A stretch of DNA of 64,000 nucleotides from CAWCUU01 sp963798855 (GTDB lineage: Bacteria; Gemmatimonadota; Gemmatimonadetes; Longimicrobiales; RSA9), in the NCBI GenBank assembly GCA_963798855.1, contig CAWCUU010000001.1, positions 868,001 to 932,000 on the forward strand, in the 5' to 3' direction. The notes beneath the pieces are model-generated. The model saw only the letters and a list, made by a program, of their open reading frames with translations, was not told where the DNA came from and ran no database searches. Shown here piece by piece: positions 56,549 through 64,000 of the stretch. Position 1 is the first letter of the stretch; each line of letters starts with the position of its first letter. Both the position numbers and the translations under genes were made by a program.

Positions 56549-56846
56549 TCGGCGGCGGCGGTATCGGCCGTGGTCGCCGTGTCGAGGGAGCCCGTGGTGT
56601 CCACCCCGCCCGCCTGCGCGGGCTTTGCGACGACCCGCGCGGCACGCCGCTGGAAAGCTCGCATTCCTGCCTCCTCAGCCGATCGAACTCCTTCGCAGCC
56701 TCACGGTGGAGGCAGATTCCATACCCGCACCTCCCGCCGCTGCACGGCGGCGGACTGCATTGCGTTGCCGGTCAGGGGATCCCTGTTTAGCTTCGCCAGC
56801 CGACCCACACCCGCTGCACGTTCCAGCCGATTTCGAGGAGAAGCCG

Positions 56847-59366
56847 ATGAACCGGAAGGATCTCACCACGTGCCGACGGTCCCTGCTCGGGTTGGTCGTG
56901 CTCGTCCTCGCAGGCTGCGCCTCGTCGTCGGCCGGGACCGGAGCGGCGCCCCGGCCCCAGGCGCAGAAGGCGCTTCCGGCCATCGCAGAGAAGACCCGCG
57001 GGATGCAGAAGATCGATGGCTACTTTCCGCTCTACTGGGACTCGGCCGGTGGCAAGCTGTGGCTCGAGATCCCGCGCTTCGACGACGAGTTCCTGTACGT
57101 GGAGTCGCTGCCCGCGGGGATGGGCTCGAACGACATCGGTCTCGACCGCAATCAACTCGGTCAGGAGCGGATCGTCTACTTCCACCGCGTCGGTCCGAAG
57201 GTGCTGCTGATCCAGCCGAACCTCGATTTCCGCGCGAGGTCGGAGAATGCGGCCGAGCGCCGTGCCGTGGAGGAGTCCTTCGCGACATCGGTGCTGTTCG
57301 GCTTCACCGCCGTGGCCGAGAGCGAGGGTCGCGTGCTCGTGGACGCGACCGACTTCGCCCTTCGAGATGCCCACGACGTCGTCGGCGCGCTCAAGCGCTC
57401 GAATCAGGGCACCTTTCATCTCGACAAGGACCGGAGCGCTGTCTATCTGCCGCACACGAAGGCGTTTCCGAAGAACACCGTCGTCGAGGCGACGCTCACG
57501 TTCGCCGGCGACGACCCTGGCCGGTGGGTACGGGAGGTCACCCCGACGCCGGAGGCGATCACGGTGCGGCAGCGGAACTCGTTCGTCGAGCTGCCGCCGC
57601 CGGGCTTCCATATGGTCAGAAATACGCCGGGCTCCGGTTACTTCGGCATCGCCTACCAGGACTATGCCGCGGCCCTCGGTCACCCGATGACGCAGCGCTT
57701 CATCACGCACCACCGCCTCCAGAAGAAGGACCCGTCGGCGGCTTCCAGTGAGGCGGTGAAGCCGATCGTCTATTATCTCGACGCCGGGGTCCCCGAGCCG
57801 ATGCGCTCGGCGCTGCTCGAGGGGGCCCGCTGGTGGAACCAGGCGTTCGAGGCGGCGGGCTACCGGGACGCGTTCCGTGTCGAGGTGCTCCCCGACTCCG
57901 CCGATCCGCTCGACGTCCGCTACAACGTCATCAACTGGGTCCACCGCGCCACGCGCGGGTGGAGCTACGGCAGCTCGATCGTGGATCCACGCACGGGCGA
58001 GATCATCAAGGGGAACGTGCTGCTCGGCTCGCTGCGGGTGAGGCAGGATTATCTGATCGGCGAGGGCCTCCTCGACCCGTATCACGGCGACGAAGCCGAT
58101 ACCGTTCGCGTGCGCCAGCTCGCGCTCGCTCGCCTGCGCCAGCTCGCGGCGCACGAGACCGGACACACGCTCGGGCTCGCCCACAACTATATCGCGAGCA
58201 CCGAGGAGCGGGCATCCGTGATGGACTACCCGCACCCGCTCGTGAAGCTGGCTTTGGACGGCTCCATCGACCTTTCCGATGCGTACGACACCGGCATCGG
58301 CGAGTGGGACAAGGTAGCGATCGCGTACGGCTATAGTGACTTTCCGACCGACGTCGATGACGACTCCGCCCGCATGGCGATCCTCGAGGACGCCCGGAGC
58401 CGCGGCATCACCTTTCTCACCGACCAGGACGCCCGCCCGCCGGGCTCCGTGCACCCACAGGTCCACCTCTGGGACAACGGCAAGAACGCCGCGATGGAGT
58501 TGCAGCGGATGCTGAGGGTGCGGCGCGCGGCGTTGGACCGATTCGGCGACGCCGCGATCCGGCAGGGAATGCCCCTCGCCACGCTCGAGGAGGCGCTCGT
58601 GCCGCTTTACCTGCATCACCGCTATCAGGTCGAGGCCGCGGCGAAGGTCGTCGGCGGGCAGTACTACACGTATGCTCTGCGCGGCGACGGGCAGACGCCG
58701 ATGCGCAGGGTTCCGGCCGCCGAGCAGGGGGCGGCGCTCGACGCGCTCGCGCGGACGCTGTCACCGGAGGTGCTCGCACTCCCGCGCGGCATCGTGGACG
58801 AGCTTCCGCCGCGGCCGTTCCTCTATCCCTCGCACCGCGAGCTGTTCGATCGCTACACCGGTCTCGCGTTCGACCCGCTGGCCCCCGCCGCCGTGGCGGC
58901 CGACTTCACGCTGTCGATGATCCTACAGCCGGAGCGCGCGGCTCGACTGGTCGAACAGCACGCGCTCGATCCGCGGCTGCCCGGACTCGATGAGGTCATC
59001 GATCGGCTCACGGACGCGACGTTCGACGCGCGGGCGAGCGACTCCTACGGGCAGGCGATCATCCGCGCGACGCAGAGCGCGTTCGTGGAGCGGCTGATGG
59101 AGCTCGCGCTGCAGGCGGACATGCCGGAGGTGAAGGCGCAGGCGGACTACGCGCTGGATGCTCTGCGACGTCGCGTCTCGACCGGAGCGACGGGGGTCGG
59201 CGCCGCGGAGCGCGCGCACCGCTTCCGTCTGCAACAGGATATCGCGCGTTTCCAGCGGGAGCCGAAGGAATTCGTGCGTGCTCAGCCCGGCGCGGAGCTG
59301 CCGCCGGGGAGCCCGATCGGGCAGGCGATGCTCGACTATCTCGCCGAGGATTGCGCCGGCTGGTGA
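56847..59366 (+). CDS. Zinc-dependent metalloprotease lipoprotein (DUF5117/DUF4953 type)
   Basis: 839-aa exported lipoprotein: lipobox LVLAGCASS at about residue 25. The metzincin-like zinc motif HETGHTLGLAH (H436, E437, H440, H446) is followed by the Met-turn SVMDYPHP. The DUF5117/DUF4953 framework (GYFPLYWDSAGGKLWLEI, VDPRTGEIIKGNV) is typical of large periplasmic or outer membrane proteases of Bacteroidota and Gemmatimonadota. ATG 56847 has GAGGAG 6 nt upstream. It stands divergently to the MFS gene. Confidence 0.9.
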   Translation: MNRKDLTTCRRSLLGLVVLVLAGCASSSAGTGAAPRPQAQKALPAIAEKTRGMQKIDGYFPLYWDSAGGKLWLEIPRFDDEFLYVESLPAGMGSNDIGLDRNQLGQERIVYFHRVGPKVLLIQPNLDFRARSENAAERRAVEESFATSVLFGFTAVAESEGRVLVDATDFALRDAHDVVGALKRSNQGTFHLDKDRSAVYLPHTKAFPKNTVVEATLTFAGDDPGRWVREVTPTPEAITVRQRNSFVELPPPGFHMVRNTPGSGYFGIAYQDYAAALGHPMTQRFITHHRLQKKDPSAASSEAVKPIVYYLDAGVPEPMRSALLEGARWWNQAFEAAGYRDAFRVEVLPDSADPLDVRYNVINWVHRATRGWSYGSSIVDPRTGEIIKGNVLLGSLRVRQDYLIGEGLLDPYHGDEADTVRVRQLALARLRQLAAHETGHTLGLAHNYIASTEERASVMDYPHPLVKLALDGSIDLSDAYDTGIGEWDKVAIAYGYSDFPTDVDDDSARMAILEDARSRGITFLTDQDARPPGSVHPQVHLWDNGKNAAMELQRMLRVRRAALDRFGDAAIRQGMPLATLEEALVPLYLHHRYQVEAAAKVVGGQYYTYALRGDGQTPMRRVPAAEQGAALDALARTLSPEVLALPRGIVDELPPRPFLYPSHRELFDRYTGLAFDPLAPAAVAADFTLSMILQPERAARLVEQHALDPRLPGLDEVIDRLTDATFDARASDSYGQAIIRATQSAFVERLMELALQADMPEVKAQADYALDALRRRVSTGATGVGAAERAHRFRLQQDIARFQREPKEFVRAQPGAELPPGSPIGQAMLDYLAEDCAGW

Positions 59367-59385
59367 GCCTCCGGCGTGGCGGCGC

Positions 59386-60021
59386 TCATGCCTCCAGGCG
59401 GCGCTCCAGCCACTCGATCGCGTCGTCGAGCTCGCCGCCGTCGATCCAGTGGCCGATCGGATAGTCCGCCAGGTGCAGATCGGCGCCGGCGGAGACGAGT
59501 GTGGCCCGCCCTTCGTCGGCGAGCGAGAAGGGGATCGAAGCATCGCCACGTCCGTGGCCCCAGAACACGGGCAGGCCCTCGGCGCTGCCGGAAACCGGGA
59601 CGACCTCGGGATGGTCGGGGAGGAAGCCGCTGAAGTTCAGGACGCCGCGCGCCGCCCCGGGACGGCTCAACGCGTATCCCAGCGAGAGCGTGCCGCCCTG
59701 CGAGAAGCCTCCGAGGAACGGTCTGCCCGACGCGGTCTCGTTCCCGACCAGCTCGGCGATGAGCTCATCGAGCGCCGTCATGCTGGCGGAGAAGCTCTCG
59801 GGCTCGGGGACGGCACCGCCGAGGTAGCGGTACCATGCTCGCCCAGGGCCGTAACCCCATGGTGCCGCGGGAAATGGCGCGTGCGGTAGGATGACGCGCA
59901 CGCCGGACGGGAAGTGCGCCGCAATGGGTGCGAGGTCGCGGGCATCCGCGCCGCGTCCATGCATAAGCAGCACGAGCGGACCGCCGGGCTCGCCGGCTCG
60001 AGTCTCGTATTCGAGCTTCAT
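59386..60021 (-). CDS. Phospholipase/carboxylesterase family alpha/beta hydrolase
   Basis: 211-aa serine esterase. The nucleophile elbow is GFSQGG, the Asp is in GRGDASIP and the His in YPIGHWID, the typical triad of the phospholipase/carboxylesterase family. N-terminal VLLMHGRGADARDL contains the oxyanion loop. The start ATG lies 6 nt after TATCTTG, suggesting a leaderless transcript. Confidence 0.88.
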   Translation of the reverse strand: MKLEYETRAGEPGGPLVLLMHGRGADARDLAPIAAHFPSGVRVILPHAPFPAAPWGYGPGRAWYRYLGGAVPEPESFSASMTALDELIAELVGNETASGRPFLGGFSQGGTLSLGYALSRPGAARGVLNFSGFLPDHPEVVPVSGSAEGLPVFWGHGRGDASIPFSLADEGRATLVSAGADLHLADYPIGHWIDGGELDDAIEWLERRLEA

Positions 60022-60027
60022 GGAGCC

Positions 60028-60034
60028 CAAGATA
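60028..60034 (-). promoter_or_regulatory. TATCTTG -10-like element next to the esterase start
   Basis: Minus-strand TATCTTG ends 6 nt before the ATG at 60021. The expected transcription start coincides with the ATG. No consensus -35 is visible at 17-18 bp. Confidence 0.35.
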
Positions 60035-60126
60035 CGTGCCGGTCGGGGACCGCGACACGGCGCGTCCAGAAGCGTGCAAACGCCGAGGTGATCATCGGCC
60101 TTGGCCCGGCGAAAGGAGGAACGGCA

Positions 60127-61704
60127 ATGCGGTGGAACAGGATGCTCGCAGGCGTTGGTCTGACCACGCTCGCAGCGTTGGGCGCGCCTCCGCGGCGGGC
60201 CGCTGCGCAGCAGGAGCCATCGCTCCCGGTGAGCCAGGTGCGCGCCTACGTCGCGGCGCACGAGGGGGCGATCGTCCGCGATCTGGTCGACCTGCTGCGC
60301 ATCCCGAACGTGGCGGCTGACTCCGCGAATATCCGCCGGAATGCCGCTCTGATCACGCGGATGATGCGAGCACGCGGCATCCGCACCCAGGTACTCGAGA
60401 CGGGCGGCTCGCCAGCCGTGTACGGCGAGCTGCTCACCCCCGGTGCGACGTCCACGGTTCTGCTCTACGCGCATTACGACGGCCAGCCGGTGGACACTTC
60501 GAAATGGGTCGGTAGCAAGCCGTTCGAGCCCGTGCTCCGAGCCGGGCCGCTCGAGCAGGCTCCGGGGATCATGCCGCTCTCGAAGGCCGGGAGCTACGAC
60601 CCGGAATGGCGCATCTACGCCCGCTCGGCGTCCGACGACAAGGCGCCGATCGTGGCCATGCTGTGGGCGCTCAATGCGCTGAGGGCGTCAGGGCTGCAGC
60701 CGAGCGTGAACCTGAAGTTTCTCTTCGAGGGCGAGGAGGAAGCCGGCTCTCCGAATCTCGAGCGTGCGCTTCGCGACAACGCCGAGCTGCTCCGGGCCGA
60801 TGCGGCGGTGATCGCCGATGGACCCGTGTACCCATCCAATGCGCCGACGCTGAGCTTCGGCGCGCGTGGGATCGTCAGCGCGGAGCTGACGGTGTACGGC
60901 CCCGTCCGACCGCTCCACAGCGGCCATTACGGCAACTGGGCACCGAACCCGGCGGAGCGACTGGCGGAGCTGCTCTCGACGATGCAGGACTCCACCGGGC
61001 GGGTGACCATAGCCGGCTGGTACGACGACGTCGTGGCCCCTGGGAACGCCGAGCGCGCTGCCCTCGCTGTCCTGGCCGGACTGCCGGAGGAAAAACGGGA
61101 GCGGGAGTCGCTCGGGATCGGCGCGCCCGAGGGAGGCGGACGCAGCCGCTGGGAGATGGTCCTGGACCCGTCGCTGAACGTGGACGGGATTCGCAGCGGC
61201 TGGGTCGGAGCGGAGTCGCGCACGATCATTCCGGATCGGGCGACGGCGAGCCTGGACTTGAGGCTCGTGCCGAACGTGCGGCCGCACGAGCAGGTCGAGC
61301 GGCTGATCCGTCACGTCCAGCGTCAGGGCTATACCGTCATAAAGGACGAGCCGGACCTCGCGACCAGGCTGGCGCACCCGCGGCTCGTCCGCCTCACATC
61401 GTCGGACGGCTACCCCGCCGTGAGGACGCCGCTCAATGACCCTGTCGCTCGCGCGCTGACCGCTTCGCTCCGGCGGGCCGCCGGCGACGCGCTGGTCGTG
61501 ATCCCGACGATGGGCGGCAGCGTGCCGGGCTACATCTTTCCGGATATCCTCGGGGCGACGTTCATCGGGCTGCCGATCGTCAATCCCGACAACAACCAGC
61601 ACTCTCCGAACGAGAACCTGCGGCTCGGTAACCTGTTTCGCGGAGTCGAGGTCTTCGCGGCCGTGATGCGATCCTCGCCTCCACCGAGTCGGCCCGCCTC
61701 CTGA
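60127..61704 (+). CDS. Secreted M20-family metallopeptidase
   Basis: 525-aa dipeptidase/carboxypeptidase of family M20 with an N-terminal signal peptide (MLAGVGLTTLAALGAPPRRAAAQ). Metal ligands are visible: AHYDGQP, ASDDKAP, the EE of FEGEEEAGSPN, VIADGP and the C-terminal His of NNQHSPNEN. The dimerisation lid lies between about residues 245 and 420. ATG 60127 is set by AAAGGAGG 7 nt upstream. Confidence 0.92.
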   Translation: MRWNRMLAGVGLTTLAALGAPPRRAAAQQEPSLPVSQVRAYVAAHEGAIVRDLVDLLRIPNVAADSANIRRNAALITRMMRARGIRTQVLETGGSPAVYGELLTPGATSTVLLYAHYDGQPVDTSKWVGSKPFEPVLRAGPLEQAPGIMPLSKAGSYDPEWRIYARSASDDKAPIVAMLWALNALRASGLQPSVNLKFLFEGEEEAGSPNLERALRDNAELLRADAAVIADGPVYPSNAPTLSFGARGIVSAELTVYGPVRPLHSGHYGNWAPNPAERLAELLSTMQDSTGRVTIAGWYDDVVAPGNAERAALAVLAGLPEEKRERESLGIGAPEGGGRSRWEMVLDPSLNVDGIRSGWVGAESRTIIPDRATASLDLRLVPNVRPHEQVERLIRHVQRQGYTVIKDEPDLATRLAHPRLVRLTSSDGYPAVRTPLNDPVARALTASLRRAAGDALVVIPTMGGSVPGYIFPDILGATFIGLPIVNPDNNQHSPNENLRLGNLFRGVEVFAAVMRSSPPPSRPAS

Positions 61705-61727
61705 TCGGCGCGGTTGCCGCGAGCAGG

Positions 61728-62024
61728 TCAGGCCGTGAACGGCCGCGCAGGAGCGGCGTAGCGCAGGCGGCCCCCTTCTTCGGCGACCTGGATGAACCGG
61801 GCGGAGCGGCGCTCCAAACGGACCTCGCGGCCGTCGGCCGTCTCGAGCACGACGTGGGTGAGCGTGCCACTCCGGACTCGTACGCGATCGCCGACGCTCA
61901 GCCCCGCCCGATGCAGGCGCAGGCGCACCCCGTCGAACAAGACGCAGCGCAGCACCACCGTCTCGCCGACGGTGGCGCGCTCGAGGCTGCCGATCTCCCT
62001 TTCGCGTGGACGCAGATCCATCAT
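61728..62024 (-). CDS. FeoA-like SH3-fold protein
   Basis: 98-aa protein: LERATVGETVVLRCV, LRLHRAGLSVGDRVRVRSG, GREVRLERRSARFIQV. The strand order and the Gly-Asp turn resemble FeoA, the small SH3-like partner of ferrous iron transporter FeoB. No feoB is in the window. ATG 62024 is preceded by GGGAG with a 6-nt spacer. Confidence 0.6.
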   Translation of the reverse strand: MMDLRPREREIGSLERATVGETVVLRCVLFDGVRLRLHRAGLSVGDRVRVRSGTLTHVVLETADGREVRLERRSARFIQVAEEGGRLRYAAPARPFTA

Positions 62025-62169
62025 TTGAGGCTCCCGCAGCAGGAGGGAAGGCTGGCTGCATCAGACTCGGCCCGGATGCAAAAGAAGCCCGGCCGCTGCC
62101 TGCGCAGGCGTCCTGGGCTTCCGATGTCGAGCGTCGCGTCCCGTTGCCGACGCCATGTGCGGTCCGAGT

Positions 62170-62216
62170 CCATAGATAAACGAAAGGGGGCCCGCGACGC
62201 AAGGTCGCGGGCCCCC
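62170..62216 (-). terminator. Intrinsic terminator of the minus-strand gene ending at 62240
   Basis: A 13-bp perfect stem GGGGGCCCGCGAC (62186-62198) with a 5-base loop (62199-62203), its 3' arm at 62204-62216. On the minus strand it is followed by TTTCGTTTAT, giving a U-rich end about 25 bp after the stop. Confidence 0.75.
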
Positions 62217-62239
62217 TCCCAGAACGCAGAAATCGGCGC

Positions 62240-63001
62240 TCAGCCTCCGCTGCCGCCGTGCTTCTTCTTCGCCTTCTTCGTCGGGGGATCACTGCCCGGA
62301 GGCAGAGGGGGGCCCGCCCCGTGGCCCTGGCCCTGCGCGCGCCCTCGTACCCCGGGCGCGGGTGGCCGTCCCGACAGCGGACCCCGCCCGGAGCGCACGC
62401 GCGCCGCGACTTCGGCCGCTGCCTGTGCCGGTCCCTTGCCGCTGTGCATCGCCCCCTCGACGGCGGCCGGCAGATCCCGCAGCTCCTCGGCGTCGTGACC
62501 GCGCCCGCGCCACGCCGAAAGCACGTCGAGCGCCGCCTCCACCGGAACCCCGGCCTCGAGCAGATCGGCGAGGACGTGGGCCTCCATCGTCATGGAGCCC
62601 CTTCCGTCCGCCTCGGCGATCGTGCGCAGCGCCGTCTCGGGCACGCCCCGGCGCAGCGCGTCCGCGATTCCGGCTACGTCCGACGCGACGAGTCCCCTGT
62701 CGGCACCGAGCAGGAAGCGGGCGCGACCGAGGTCCCCCTCGAGCGCCCGAACGACCGCGAGAATGCGGTCGGGCGCGACGCCCTTCGCCGTGCCTTCCAG
62801 TGCCTTGTCGACGAGTGGCTCGACCGGCAGACCCCGCGACCGCGCGTCCTGCACGGTCGCCGCGAACTCGGCCGCCGCGGCCGCCGGCAAGGCCGCCTGT
62901 ACCCGCGCCATGGGATCCGCACCCTGCGCGGCGAGCGCACGGGGAAGCACGGCTCCCAGAAGGAGCGGCAGAGCGGCTAAGCGGATCGAGATATTCCTCA
63001 T
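62240..63001 (-). CDS. Exported hypothetical protein
   Basis: 253-aa protein with a signal peptide (SIRLAALPLLLGAVLPRALAAQG). The mature part is helical (VEPLVDKALEGTAKGV, ADALRRGVPETALRTIAEAD), and the tail is Gly/Pro/Lys-rich, ending KKAKKKHGG. ATG 63001 is used since it gives the signal peptide directly. The preceding gene on the strand ends 40 bp upstream, so both may be one operon. No family recognised. Confidence 0.65.
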   Translation of the reverse strand: MRNISIRLAALPLLLGAVLPRALAAQGADPMARVQAALPAAAAAEFAATVQDARSRGLPVEPLVDKALEGTAKGVAPDRILAVVRALEGDLGRARFLLGADRGLVASDVAGIADALRRGVPETALRTIAEADGRGSMTMEAHVLADLLEAGVPVEAALDVLSAWRGRGHDAEELRDLPAAVEGAMHSGKGPAQAAAEVAARVRSGRGPLSGRPPAPGVRGRAQGQGHGAGPPLPPGSDPPTKKAKKKHGGSGG

Positions 63002-63041
63002 GATCGTTGTGCTGATATGGACGACCGGACCCCGCATTGGG

Positions 63042-64000
63042 TCACATCTCCTCGATCACGATGCTGGCTGTGGGGCGCCCCCAGCCATCGTCCGTGATCC
63101 CCGGCGCACCCTGGGGCACCATCCAGCGCTCTCCATCGACGCGGAAGGCGAAGTGATAGAGGCCCGGCCGGAGTACCTTTTCCAGCACCCAGGCGTCGCC
63201 TTCGCGGTGCATCGGCTCGGGCGTCCAGTCGTTGAAATCCCCGGCCAGCTCGACCCGGTCCGCCGCCAGCGCGAGGTGGAAACGGATGGCGCGCCCCCCC
63301 GCCGTCTCACGGCCGACGGCCGCGACGGGCGCCGGTGGAGCCGGAGCCGGCAGCGGCACCTTCCACGTGAGGCCAAGCTCGATACCGAACGTGCCGGGTG
63401 CGCCGTACAGCGGATCTCGGGCTTCGCGCCCGGCGGACAGCCGGGCAGTCAGTCCGCGGCCGACCTCGGCCAGCACGCTCACGTCGTAGACTCCTTCAGT
63501 TTCGTGTTTCGTGTCGACGCCCGGCGTGCTCCAGGCGCCGGCACCCGCGCGGGCCGAGAGCGAGCCGTGTTCCCAGGCGATTCCCACCTCGCCTCCTCCG
63601 TAGGTTCCCGGCGCCTCTCCGTTCCGGCTGTCGTAGAGCTCGGGCTGCAGCGAAAGCGTGAACGGGCCGAGGCGTCGCTCCAGCTCGATGGCGCCGCCCG
63701 TCATCGAGAGGTCGCCCGACACCATGGTATCGGGGGCAGGAGGACCCGGTGGCGAGCCCGACTCGGAGACGGCTTCGCCGGACCAGGTACCGCGACTCAG
63801 GGTGAGCTCGAGCCGCGCGGCCCAGCCCGCCAGGGTGCCGGCGACGTAGGGGCGAACGGCGACCCGGGCCGTCGAATACCGGAACGGGCTGCGGTAGCGC
63901 AGCCCCGAGGCTTCGAAGCGACCACCGGCGCTCAGCGGGGCCGGCCGGCTCCTCACCGTCAGACCTGCCTCGGCGCCGAACCAGTCACCGCCGGCGCTGC
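63042..64000 (-). CDS. Outer-membrane beta-barrel-like protein with C-terminal CBM48/glycogen-binding-like domain (5' end outside window)
   Basis: Partial protein of at least 319 aa; the frame is open to the right edge (DWFGAEAGLTV precedes the GTG at 63956), so the true start lies beyond it. The first part consists of alternating amphipathic strands typical of a beta-barrel (ARLELTLSRGTWSG, PFTLSLQPELYDS, GIELGLTWKVPLP). After a Pro/Ala linker is an AMPK/CBM48-like domain: VELAGDFNDWTPEPMHREGDAW and GLYHFAFRVDGERWMVP. Such proteins may sense or hold sugars at the surface. The function is unknown. Confidence 0.75.
   Translation of the reverse strand, partial: SAGGDWFGAEAGLTVRSRPAPLSAGGRFEASGLRYRSPFRYSTARVAVRPYVAGTLAGWAARLELTLSRGTWSGEAVSESGSPPGPPAPDTMVSGDLSMTGGAIELERRLGPFTLSLQPELYDSRNGEAPGTYGGGEVGIAWEHGSLSARAGAGAWSTPGVDTKHETEGVYDVSVLAEVGRGLTARLSAGREARDPLYGAPGTFGIELGLTWKVPLPAPAPPAPVAAVGRETAGGRAIRFHLALAADRVELAGDFNDWTPEPMHREGDAWVLEKVLRPGLYHFAFRVDGERWMVPQGAPGITDDGWGRPTASIVIEEM

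Noticed and set aside
62186..62216. Plus-strand terminator for the M20 peptidase
   Set aside because: On the plus strand no T-run follows the stem; on the minus strand it does, so it belongs to the gene ending at 62240.

Overview
The window is about 64 kb of high-GC DNA from a free-living, aerobic, heterotrophic bacterium. The gene content suggests a Gemmatimonadota-like lineage, or a neighbour such as Acidobacteriota: an ADOP-type ABC permease, an UnbV/ASPIC protein beside a multihaem cytochrome, a DUF5117-type metalloprotease, a split methylmalonyl-CoA mutase, and the order RNase G - L21 - L27 - Rho. This is inferred from content and gene order only. There are no rRNA genes, CRISPR arrays, phage modules or recognisable transposases. 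One tRNA gene, tRNA-Leu(CAA), is present.

Layout. 1-6.5 kb: a tightly overlapping + strand operon of pgpH-like c-di-AMP phosphodiesterase, ybeY, a DUF502 membrane protein, mgtE and a UbiB-family kinase. 6.5-15.3 kb: a propionate/methylmalonyl-CoA block (meaB, mutase large subunit, B12-binding subunit, carboxyltransferase, acetate/propionate kinase) with a CorC/CNNM protein, a methyltransferase and tatA lying inside it. 15.3-18 kb: two arrays of 13-bp repeats and an orphan ADOP permease. 18.4-24.8 kb: an AtuA-type acyl-CoA block, RecQ, acyl-CoA dehydrogenase and an ICMT-like methyltransferase. 24.8-32.6 kb: RNase G, L21, L27, Rho, a DinB/YfiT protein, GreA and a GNAT-histone-deacetylase fusion.

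32.6-41.5 kb is a minus-strand catabolic operon. It starts with a TetR regulator, followed by an enoyl-CoA hydratase, an aldehyde dehydrogenase and PaaJ/PaaG/PaaH/PaaF-like enzymes, and ends with a small NPFG protein, DUF3311 and a sodium:solute symporter. This resembles the lower half of phenylacetyl-CoA degradation plus uptake. 41.6-44.3 kb holds a lipoprotein and gluconate uptake and phosphorylation (gntP, gntK).

44.4-54 kb is the unusual part. It contains a frameshifted amidohydrolase, an exact 191-bp direct repeat flanking a 1.5-kb block of two broken genes (a DUF1801-like gene and an SGNH hydrolase), an intact multihaem cytochrome, a frameshifted UnbV/TPR gene, exonuclease III, and a gene-poor stretch with a promoter, tandem palindromes, a probable padR remnant and a 22-bp perfect palindrome. 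Disrupted frames were noticed only here, so the segment is either decaying accessory DNA or a poorly resolved assembly.

54-64 kb returns to ordinary genes: tRNA-Leu, a DUF6483-like protein, a thioesterase, an MFS transporter, a zinc metalloprotease lipoprotein, an esterase, an M20 peptidase, a FeoA-like protein, an exported hypothetical, and a beta-barrel/CBM48 protein cut by the right edge.
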